Of a DNA stretch of 7,797 bases, positions 1-5,315 are shown piece after piece. How positions within the stretch are numbered: position 1 is the first letter of the stretch; each line of letters starts with the position of its first letter. Position numbers and translations under genes: made by a program. Source of the stretch: an uncultured Ruminococcus sp. (GTDB lineage: Bacteria > Bacillota > Clostridia > Oscillospirales > CAG-272); contig CACXED010000117.1 of the NCBI GenBank assembly GCA_902766575.1, positions 1 through 7,797 on the forward strand, in the 5' to 3' direction. The notes beneath the pieces are model-generated. The model worked only from the letters and a program-made list of their open reading frames with translations. It was not told the origin of the DNA and did no database searches.

Positions 1-1
1 G

Positions 2-820
2 CCCTATGAGAACCCCGGTACGAAAAAAATAGGCTGCTACGGCGAGCACGTTCACCGCGAGCTTGAGGCGCATTATATCGTCTCGGGCGAGTATCACGCA
101 ATCATTAACGGACGCGAGCGAATCGTCCGGGCGGGCGAGATGCTGATCATCAATCCGTTCGACACGCACAGCGGGTATTATATGGTCTCGGACGAGCCGC
201 TCTACTACTATTTTGCGATTTTCGATCTCTCGTTCTTCTCTCAGTCGCTGCCGCCGGATTTTATAAAGACAGTCGGCGAGATTCACAGCGGAAAGGCGCG
301 TTTTCGCGAATGTATCAGCCAGAAAGAGCTCGATCTGCTCGCGGGCGATCAGTCGGAGCCGCTCGAGGAAATTTTCAGAAATCTGCACGATTATTATTCT
401 GCCGGACAGAGCCTTAAGCTGGTCTCCGAGGTATACAGACTGCTTGCGCTGCTGCTGAATTTCTGCGTCTCGGACGAAAAATGCGAGAAGCAGAGCAAGG
501 ATTTTGAGTTTGTCTGCCGTGTCAGCGAAATAATCGACGCCGAATACGCCTCAAAGCTCACGTCCGCAAATCTGAGCGAAAGGCTCAGCTACAGCGAGAG
601 CCATTTCTGCCGACGGTTCAGGGAGTGCTTCGGAATGACCTTTTCGGACTATCTCTGCCGGTACCGGCTGAGACGCGCCGCCGATTACTCCTTTGAGGAC
701 GGTATGTCCCTGACCGATATCGCCGCGAATGTCGGCTTCAACGACTACGCCTACTTCTCGCGTTCCTTTTCAAAATATTACGGTATGCCGCCCGCGAAAT
801 ATTTCAGCTCGCGAAAATGA
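2..820 (+). CDS. AraC-family transcriptional regulator with cupin-like sensor domain (5' end outside window)
   Basis: The frame is open from the first complete codon at base 2 to the TGA at 818-820, giving 272 visible residues; the true start lies upstream, so the ATG at 140 is internal. The N-terminal part reads as an AraC-type cupin/ligand-binding arm: HVHRELEAHYIVSGEYH, then a turn ending RAGEMLIINPFDTHSG, a typical cupin strand-glycine-proline-His pattern. The last ~100 residues form the double helix-turn-helix DNA-binding domain. The first HTH lies around LTSANLSERLSYSESHFCRRF. The second has the family signature SLTDIAANVGFNDYAYFSRSFSKYYGMPPAKY. The family (AraC/XylS) usually activates nearby sugar-uptake or catabolic genes in response to a small ligand. 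Its ligand and targets cannot be told here: the only downstream neighbour is convergent and separated by a terminator, so any regulated genes are probably to the left of the window. Confidence 0.95.
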   Translation, partial: PYENPGTKKIGCYGEHVHRELEAHYIVSGEYHAIINGRERIVRAGEMLIINPFDTHSGYYMVSDEPLYYYFAIFDLSFFSQSLPPDFIKTVGEIHSGKARFRECISQKELDLLAGDQSEPLEEIFRNLHDYYSAGQSLKLVSEVYRLLALLLNFCVSDEKCEKQSKDFEFVCRVSEIIDAEYASKLTSANLSERLSYSESHFCRRFRECFGMTFSDYLCRYRLRRAADYSFEDGMSLTDIAANVGFNDYAYFSRSFSKYYGMPPAKYFSSRK

Positions 821-831
821 AATTAAAGCAA

Positions 832-858
832 CAGCCGACCGCGTTTTGCGGTCGGCTG
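832..858. terminator. Bidirectional intrinsic terminator between convergent genes
   Basis: A perfect 11-bp inverted repeat, CAGCCGACCGC (832-842) and GCGGTCGGCTG (848-858), encloses a 5-nt loop. It starts 11 nt after the regulator stop and ends 17 nt from the stop of the opposing surface-protein gene. Downstream tails are moderately T-rich in both directions (CGTTTATTT on the + strand, TTGCTTTAATT on the - strand), so it probably terminates both transcripts. The U-tracts are short and interrupted, so efficiency may be modest. Confidence 0.85.
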
Positions 859-875
859 CGTTTATTTGGAAGCTG

Positions 876-3317
876 TCAGTCCTCGGCAGGAGCGGATTCA
901 AGATCCTTCCAGACCGGGTCGGGTATGATAGCGATCCATTCCTCGTGGTCGCCGATCTCATACTCATGGGAGTTGGTAGCTTCCTGAACTATGTAGTAGA
1001 ACCAAGCTGTCTCGTCGGCATTGTCGGGCCAGAGCTTCATGTCGTCGCTGAGAGAACCAGCGCTGATCTCGCGGCCGAGTATGCCGTTGATGATTTTCAT
1101 AGTCTCAGCGCGGGAGATGCTCTGATCGGGCTTGAAGGAGCCGTCGTCATAGCCGTCGATAATGCCATTGATGAACGCTTCGTTGATCTCCTTTGCTGCC
1201 CAGTGACCCTCGATGTCATTGAACTGCGAATCTCCGGGCTCGATTTCTGTGAAGAAACGAGCTATGAGAGAAACGAGCTCCGCGCGGGTCATGGATCCGT
1301 TGGGATTATAGGTTCCGTCGGGATATCCGGTGATGATTCCCGCGTTGGCGAGAGTCGAGACCGCGGTATTGTACCAAGCGTCAGGCGCGACGTCGGAGAA
1401 GCTGTTCTCGCGGGTGAGGAAAGCCTCGCGGGCGTCGGTGCTTAGAAGTCTGAAGAAGATCGTAGCGACTTCAGCGCGGGTGATATCGCCCTCCGGACGA
1501 ACGGTACCGTCTTCATATCCGAAGATATAAGCGTAGTGGTCGATCGTGTTGAGTCCGACGGTATAGATGTGAGTGAAGGAGATGACTCCGGTATCCGGAA
1601 CCTTGATCGAAAGGGAAGCGTCGGACGGATCGGAAACAGTCGTGAGCGTGTATCCGGTGACTTCAGCGTCGAGCGGAACGACATAGACGTCAGCCGAGCC
1701 GACCAGCGGAACAGACTTGGAGCTGTTTGCCTTAACGGTAACGGTTCTTAAGAGCTTATCGTTCTTAGCGTTGTAGACCCCATAGGTGTAGCTGTCCTTC
1801 TCAAATCCGGCGGGAGCGATTACATTGTTCTCGATCTTCAGCCAGGAGTTGATAAGCGGGAAGTCAGGATCATCGGTATTGGTTATTGTGAGCTTACCAA
1901 ATGTTAAATTGAACACATTCGGAACCGAAAGTTCTTTAACAGACTCAACATTAAAAGTATTATCAGAAGAACCAACGCCAACCTGTTTACCAGTGAATTG
2001 GGTTATAATCTGGAAGCCTTCTGCAAATGTGAGGGTGACGGTTCTGGATTCAGCATCAGGAGTTTCTGATGTCAAAGTAGCTTTGCGTGTAGTATTATCG
2101 GAATAGTTAAGATATACTTCGATATTTTTGAATGAATCCTTGGTCAGCGGCTTGCCATCTTCTTCCTTTGTTGCGTCATAAGAAGCGAGCTTAATAGAGT
2201 CGATAGAAACGGGAGTTGCAGGTGCAGGTTCATCTTCCTTATACTGATACTGAGCGGTAAAGGTCAGATCCTTATCGGTAATTGCGGGTAATGTATCGTT
2301 GATATCGTAATTATTATTATCCTCGTCTATCCAACCGGTGAATGTATATTTACCGTTTTCGTCAGAATTGGGTATTACACTCGGTGCGGAGTAAGTATCA
2401 TTAGCTTTCAGGTCAGGGATAATAACATTGCCATCGGTATCAGCACCATCAAGCGTTCCATGCTCACCGGGATTGAAAGTTACTGTGTAGGTTTTCGTTG
2501 TCTGCTTGGGTATAAACTTAGCAACATAAGTGCGGTCAGACCATTCAGTAGCACCATCTACATCACTAGCTGCAGGAACATCGGCGGTTATCTTTTTGTC
2601 GCTGATATACCAGCCATCAAATATGTATCCATCATCGGGCGCTGCGGTTGGGAATTTGATAAGATCTGTGGTAACAGTGTTATCAGCAGATACTATATAA
2701 CCGTTCTTGTTTACCTTCTGGACGATATCAGCAGTGTCACCATTGATTTTACCATTTTTGTATGTAGTGTCAATCGTGAAAGTAACAGTAGGATAAGTTA
2801 CAGCAGGCGCAGATTTTTCATAATAAATATCGAGAGTTCTGTTTGCAGGTTCAACGGCATCACTGTTTGATGTATTGGTGGCAATTTTTGTATAGTCGAA
2901 ATCTTCTGATACAGAAATGCCATCTAACTTGACATCTTTCAGACTATATTCGTCATCTTTTGCTGCGGGGGCAGAAACGCCAGTGAAATTAGCGTTTATA
3001 ACAGAGTCAAGAATGAATGTAGCTGTTTTATCGTCAGCCTGAACATTATCATAATAATAATTGACCGTGAGCTTTGCCAGATTTATAGCAGGATTGCCTA
3101 AGTTAGTTTTTTCTTGTGGCTTTCCTTCATAATCATTATATTTAAGTTCAACACTCTGATTAGGATGCGGAGTACCGCAGGAATCAGCCTTAGGTTTTAC
3201 AAGAATATCAATATAGCTTACATCCTTTGGAATATCTCCGATAGTCCATTTAATAGTATTATCATTCTCTTTTTTCGCAGGCGAATTTTCAGGGAGAATA
3301 AAATCGAAATTATCGTG
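876..3317 (-). CDS. Repeat-rich stalk and triple SLH cell-wall anchor, C-terminal fragment of the surface protein
   Basis: This frame is open from just after a TGA at 3318-3320 to the TGA at 876-878. It contains no ATG or GTG; the first TTG is at 2075, with no Shine-Dalgarno site before it, so independent translation is unlikely. Positions are numbered on the rejoined protein. Residues ~364-440 complete the post-VWA domain. Two InlB-B/Flg_new-like repeats follow, one containing GYIFDGWYIS (W near 598) and one containing KYTFTGWIDE (W near 691). A beta-rich segment leads to three SLH domains at about 954-988, 1002-1052 and 1061-1109. These carry the signatures ITRAE, MTRAE and SRAE, the motif that binds pyruvylated secondary cell-wall polymer in known SLH proteins. 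A 66-residue tail follows (WPDNADETAWFYY, EWIAIIPDPVW). There is no LPXTG motif. The stalk DNA is much more AT-rich than the SLH part. Confidence 0.82.
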   Translation of the reverse strand, partial: HDNFDFILPENSPAKKENDNTIKWTIGDIPKDVSYIDILVKPKADSCGTPHPNQSVELKYNDYEGKPQEKTNLGNPAINLAKLTVNYYYDNVQADDKTATFILDSVINANFTGVSAPAAKDDEYSLKDVKLDGISVSEDFDYTKIATNTSNSDAVEPANRTLDIYYEKSAPAVTYPTVTFTIDTTYKNGKINGDTADIVQKVNKNGYIVSADNTVTTDLIKFPTAAPDDGYIFDGWYISDKKITADVPAASDVDGATEWSDRTYVAKFIPKQTTKTYTVTFNPGEHGTLDGADTDGNVIIPDLKANDTYSAPSVIPNSDENGKYTFTGWIDEDNNNYDINDTLPAITDKDLTFTAQYQYKEDEPAPATPVSIDSIKLASYDATKEEDGKPLTKDSFKNIEVYLNYSDNTTRKATLTSETPDAESRTVTLTFAEGFQIITQFTGKQVGVGSSDNTFNVESVKELSVPNVFNLTFGKLTITNTDDPDFPLINSWLKIENNVIAPAGFEKDSYTYGVYNAKNDKLLRTVTVKANSSKSVPLVGSADVYVVPLDAEVTGYTLTTVSDPSDASLSIKVPDTGVISFTHIYTVGLNTIDHYAYIFGYEDGTVRPEGDITRAEVATIFFRLLSTDAREAFLTRENSFSDVAPDAWYNTAVSTLANAGIITGYPDGTYNPNGSMTRAELVSLIARFFTEIEPGDSQFNDIEGHWAAKEINEAFINGIIDGYDDGSFKPDQSISRAETMKIINGILGREISAGSLSDDMKLWPDNADETAWFYYIVQEATNSHEYEIGDHEEWIAIIPDPVWKDLESAPAED

Positions 3318-4402
3318 TCAATAACATCAGTCAGAACGGCATTTGTTCCCGCAGGTAAAGATTTAATTTTTTTAGCCCATGTTGAGAGGCAGCCATCAAG
3401 CTGAGTATAATAATCAGTCCCTGTTACGTTAATAAAGTGTTCATCCTTATTATCGCTCGCCATACTTCTGAGATATGAGGCTTCATTATTATTCAGATTG
3501 ATTCCGGCGGTGAAAATGGTCACACCGACATTTTTAAGAGCAATTACTTGTTCTTGACCGTTCCAATTTGTATCATTAGGCGAATCTCCTCTAAGACCGG
3601 GAGCACCATCAGAAATAAATATTACATAGGCTGGACGGGTTGCTTTTTCATCGGCAGAACGATTGTTGAGTATATTATATGCTTCCCGGAGCGCACTTGT
3701 ATAATCAGTTCCTCCGTCGGCTTGCATCATGGCAATATAACTTTTTACATTTTCAACATCATTCAATAATCCGCCGCTTGTAACTCGAATTGCTGAAATG
3801 TTACCGTTATTCTGATTATGAGCAAAACCAATAACAGCCATTCTGTTCGTGGTTTTTTCAGTGGTAGTAGAACTCAAAATGTTGGCAGCGAATGTTTTTC
3901 CTAACTCTATTGCTGATTCAATACGGACTGAATTGCCTTTTTCACCGATACATTTCATATCCGCGGGACGATCATCCCAAATTAAATTATTAACACCAGA
4001 AGTATATACAGCATGGCACTCATCACATTTATAGCGCCAATAAGGGATTTTAATAAATCCCAAAAGAATACTGTATTCAACCAATTCAGGTTCAATAGTA
4101 CTTAAATCTTTTGTACATGGAACTCCAACGCTCGATGCCATCGAGCCGGAGTTGTCAATGACAAGGACGACGTCAGCATTTGCGTTTACGGTCTGTTCGA
4201 CAGGATTACCTTCCACAGAAATCCGTATCGTGTAATTGCCGTTGGCATCAATGACGGGTTTTCCTTCAGTGTCGGTGACGAGCACCTTGGATGCTGTGAC
4301 CAGTCCAGGTGTGTTGTCGACAGCACCGAGCACCGCGGTCGGCATCATGGCGACGATCATAAACAGCGCTATGAGCGCGGCCACAATTCTTCGTGTTTTC
4401 AT
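3218..4402 (-). CDS. Secreted von Willebrand factor A domain protein, N-terminal fragment
   Basis: I place the start at ATG 4402-4400. GAGGT at 4415-4411 lies 8 nt upstream and the product then opens directly with a signal peptide: MKTRR, a hydrophobic core to about residue 20, and likely cleavage after VLGA (residue 27). The in-frame ATGs at 4417 and 4474 lack a good Shine-Dalgarno site and would bury the signal. The VWA metal-ion-dependent adhesion site is complete: D83, S85 and S87 in DNSGSM, T232 in GGTDYTS, and D265 in FISDGAPG. Between the first and second motif sits an insertion with C96, C126, C129 and C151 (context YKCDECHAVY), resembling a zinc knuckle or disulfide-bonded loop. Native-looking sequence ends at T363; the last 32 residues (basic and hydrophobic, ending GLSEIFQRM) are out-of-frame reading. 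Expressed alone, this would be a secreted VWA protein without a wall anchor. Confidence 0.85.
   Translation of the reverse strand: MKTRRIVAALIALFMIVAMMPTAVLGAVDNTPGLVTASKVLVTDTEGKPVIDANGNYTIRISVEGNPVEQTVNANADVVLVIDNSGSMASSVGVPCTKDLSTIEPELVEYSILLGFIKIPYWRYKCDECHAVYTSGVNNLIWDDRPADMKCIGEKGNSVRIESAIELGKTFAANILSSTTTEKTTNRMAVIGFAHNQNNGNISAIRVTSGGLLNDVENVKSYIAMMQADGGTDYTSALREAYNILNNRSADEKATRPAYVIFISDGAPGLRGDSPNDTNWNGQEQVIALKNVGVTIFTAGINLNNNEASYLRSMASDNKDEHFINVTGTDYYTQLDGCLSTWAKKIKSLPAGTNAVLTDVIDTIISILFSLKIRLRKKRMIILLNGLSEIFQRM
3269..3275 (-). promoter_or_regulatory. In-phase A_AAA_AAG slippery heptamer (possible -1 frameshift site)
   Basis: On the minus strand the N-terminal frame reads CGA AAA AAG here, so the heptamer A AAA AAG lies in the phase needed for -1 slippage. 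Slipping one base back continues as AAA AAA GAG AAT GAT, which is the frame of the SLH-containing fragment. The same heptamer is the functional slip site of E. coli dnaX. I see no upstream Shine-Dalgarno-like stimulator at the right spacing and no stable downstream hairpin; the following sequence is AT-rich. The site may be chance, since Lys-Lys-Glu in the downstream frame spells it naturally. Confidence 0.35.
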
Positions 4403-4410
4403 AGAAATGT

Positions 4411-4415
4411 ACCTC
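4411..4415 (-). promoter_or_regulatory. Ribosome binding site deciding the surface-protein start
   Basis: GAGGT lies 8 nt before ATG 4402. It supports this start over the two upstream in-frame ATGs (4417, 4474); the first of these overlaps the site itself. Confidence 0.75.
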
Positions 4416-4429
4416 ATTTCTTTAATTTT

Positions 4430-4475
4430 GATGCGGGATTCGAACGAGAGGCGCACAGGAGTACAGTCCCGCATC
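4430..4475 (-). promoter_or_regulatory. 5'-terminal stem-loop in the surface-protein leader
   Basis: A perfect 9-bp inverted repeat, GATGCGGGA at 4475-4467 and TCCCGCATC at 4438-4430 when read on the transcript, encloses 28 nt. The predicted transcription start is about 4477, so the stem would begin within a few nucleotides of the mRNA 5' end and leave the ribosome binding site (4415-4411) single-stranded. 5'-terminal stems of this kind are known to protect some highly expressed mRNAs, such as E. coli ompA. No known riboswitch class is recognisable. The function is inferred. Confidence 0.55.
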
Positions 4476-4483
4476 TCGAGTTT

Positions 4484-4512
4484 AGTATACCATAAATATA
4501 AATCGGTGTCAA
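4484..4512 (-). promoter_or_regulatory. Near-consensus sigma-A promoter of the surface-protein gene
   Basis: On the minus strand, TTGACA (4512-4507, a perfect -35) and TATACT (4489-4484, one mismatch) are separated by exactly 17 bp. An A/T-tract-rich stretch upstream of the -35 (about 4513-4550) could act as an UP element. The predicted start is near 4477, giving a leader of about 75 nt. This is the strongest promoter visible in the window and suggests high expression of the surface protein. Confidence 0.85.
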
Positions 4513-4541
4513 GAGTTTAATGAATTTTCTTGGAAATAAAA

Positions 4542-4562
4542 TTTACAAATATCGCTTGTAAA
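4542..4562. promoter_or_regulatory. 21-bp dyad, candidate operator over the corrinoid-gene -35
   Basis: Perfect 7-bp half-sites TTTACAA (4542-4548) and TTGTAAA (4556-4562) are separated by 7 bp. The right half-site contains the -35 hexamer TTGTAA of the predicted plus-strand promoter, and the dyad lies 29 bp beyond the -35 of the divergent surface-gene promoter. The geometry suits a dimeric helix-turn-helix protein. I do not recognise the motif as belonging to a named regulator family. Confidence 0.45.
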
Positions 4563-4584
4563 AAGAGCCGCGGCGTGATATCAT
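4556..4584 (+). promoter_or_regulatory. Extended -10 promoter of the corrinoid-protein gene
   Basis: TTGTAA (4556-4561), a 17-bp spacer and TATCAT (4579-4584) are preceded by TG at 4576-4577, forming a TGn extended -10. Transcription would start near 4591 and give a leader of about 46 nt. That leader contains a small hairpin (GGGAA 4607-4611, TTCCC 4615-4619) just before the ribosome binding site. Confidence 0.6.
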
Positions 4585-4623
4585 ATATACAATATTGAAA
4601 GGAAAGGGGAAATATTCCCTTGG

Positions 4624-4629
4624 AAGGAG
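4624..4629 (+). promoter_or_regulatory. Ribosome binding site of the corrinoid-protein gene
   Basis: AAGGAG lies 7 nt before ATG 4637. It decides the start: the longer frame opening at TTG 4595 would add 14 residues that do not belong to the family N-terminus. Confidence 0.85.
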
Positions 4630-4636
4630 ACATAAG

Positions 4637-5266
4637 ATGGAAAATTTGCAGGAACTTGCCGCGTCGCTGGCTGCGGGGAGACTTCCGAAAATCAAGCCTC
4701 TCGTGCAGGAGGCGCTCGACGCGGGGATCCCGGCGGAGAGGATACTGTCCGACGGACTGCTGGCGGGCATGGCAGAGGTGAGCGATAAGTTCCGGCAGAA
4801 TCTCATCTATGTTCCGGAGGTCATGCTCGCCGCGAAGTGTATGCAGGTCGGATGCGATATGCTCAAGCCCTCGCTCGGAGGAGAAGCCGCTGCCGACGCT
4901 CCGGTCGTTGTGATCGGTACGGTCAAGGGCGACCGCCACGACATCGGCAAGAATCTCTGCCGCCTGATGATGGAGGGCAGGGGGCTCAGAGTCGTGGATC
5001 TCGGCGTCAACGTACCCGCCGAGAAATTCGTCTCGGAGGCTGAAAAGCAGGGCGCGAAGATCATTTGCTGCTCCGCGCTGCTGACTACGACGATGCCCGA
5101 GATGAAAAGGGTCGTCGAGGCTGTCCGACAGTCGGGTCTCGGAGCTAAGGTCATGGTCGGCGGCGCGCCGGTCACTCAGGATTTTGCCAATTCGATCGGC
5201 GCCGACGCTTATACCTCTGACGCTGCGAGCTGCGCTCAGCGCGCGCTTGAGCTCGCGACGGCATAA
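4637..5266 (+). CDS. Methyltransferase-type corrinoid (B12-binding) protein
   Basis: This 209-residue protein has the two-part build and length of corrinoid carriers of the MtaC/MtbC/MttC type. Residues ~1-85 are the helical B12-binding cap (PLVQEALDAGIPAERIL, then YVPEVMLAAKCM). Residues ~88-209 are a Rossmann-like cobalamin domain. The signature D99-x-H101-x-x-G104 (GDRHDIGKN) places His101 as the lower axial cobalt ligand; S146-A-L-L-T and V174-G-G176 complete the nucleotide-tail pocket. Such proteins shuttle a methyl group on cobalamin between a substrate-specific methyltransferase (methanol, methylamines, betaines or methoxy-aromatics) and a tetrahydrofolate- or thiol-linked acceptor enzyme in the cytoplasm. 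No methyltransferase, reactivase or other partner lies in the window: the gene has its own promoter and terminator and appears monocistronic, so the substrate cannot be assigned. Confidence in the family is high; the exact subfamily is open. Confidence 0.93.
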   Translation: MENLQELAASLAAGRLPKIKPLVQEALDAGIPAERILSDGLLAGMAEVSDKFRQNLIYVPEVMLAAKCMQVGCDMLKPSLGGEAAADAPVVVIGTVKGDRHDIGKNLCRLMMEGRGLRVVDLGVNVPAEKFVSEAEKQGAKIICCSALLTTTMPEMKRVVEAVRQSGLGAKVMVGGAPVTQDFANSIGADAYTSDAASCAQRALELATA

Positions 5267-5271
5267 AATAA

Positions 5272-5315
5272 TCCCGCGGTTCTGCATTTTTTGCGAGCCG
5301 CGGGAATTTTTATTT
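5272..5315. terminator. Strong bidirectional terminator between the corrinoid and transglycosylase genes
   Basis: TCCCGCGG (5272-5279) pairs perfectly with CCGCGGGA (5298-5305). The stem continues inward through TTC/GAG and, past one bulged T, GCA/TGC around a T-rich loop. A T-run with one A (5307-5315) follows on the + strand. On the minus strand the tail is TTATTTTATG. The minus-strand stop codon (5312-5310) sits directly against the hairpin, so one structure ends both converging transcripts. Confidence 0.9.

Larger units (their letters stand above)
876..4402 (-). pseudogene. VWA / SLH-anchored surface protein, whole gene span, interrupted by a frameshift
   Basis: Two adjacent minus-strand reading frames make one coherent protein of about 1175 residues. 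The order is: signal peptide (1-27), a beta-rich N-terminal stretch, a von Willebrand A domain (about 78-350), a post-VWA adhesin-like beta domain spanning the break, a stalk with two InlB-B-like repeats, another beta-rich segment, three SLH domains (about 954-1109) and an acidic, tryptophan-containing tail. The frame changes near base 3314. Upstream reads GTNAVLTDVIDT and the next frame continues DNFDFILPENSPAKK, in the style expected of such a domain; one missing base explains it. The first frame then runs 32 further out-of-character codons to a stop at 3218-3220. The protein should be exported and held on secondary cell-wall polymer by its SLH repeats, with a likely role in adhesion or surface structure. 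Whether the lesion is real, a sequencing error or bypassed by ribosomal frameshifting cannot be decided from the sequence. Confidence 0.8.

Noticed and set aside
729..1445. 238-codon plus-strand frame opposite the SLH region
   Set aside because: It is the antisense shadow of a clear SLH-coding sequence, has no family resemblance and would overlap the regulator's 3' end.
876..2075. A separate SLH-protein gene starting at TTG 2075
   Set aside because: The same frame is open and coherent (repeat-rich stalk) back to 3317, and no Shine-Dalgarno site precedes the TTG. It is the first start-like codon in a longer fragment, not a gene start.
3051..3060. ATA/TAA triplet runs (also TTATTATTAT near 2310) as microsatellites
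   Set aside because: They simply encode Tyr-Tyr-Tyr and Asn-Asn-Asn in frame and are too short to call repeats.
3269..3275. Placing the missing base in the A6 run instead of near 3314
   Set aside because: A seventh A would also restore the frame, but would keep IISILFSLKIRLRKK, which is unlike the Asp/Asn-rich extracellular sequence around it; DNFDFILPENSPAKK fits far better.
4430..4452. tRNA T-arm-like text (GTTCGAATCCC on the minus strand)
   Set aside because: The stem flanking the TTCGAAT loop does not pair as a T-arm and no D-arm or anticodon arm can be drawn; the bases are explained by the 9-bp leader stem.
4403..4474. Upstream in-frame ATG (4474) adding 24 residues to the surface protein
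   Set aside because: It lies in the 5' stem about 3 nt from the predicted transcript start, has no ribosome binding site and would put a charged extension before the signal peptide.
4595..4636. TTG start extending the corrinoid protein by 14 residues
   Set aside because: It lies at the predicted transcript start, has no ribosome binding site, and ATG 4637 has a near-ideal AAGGAG.
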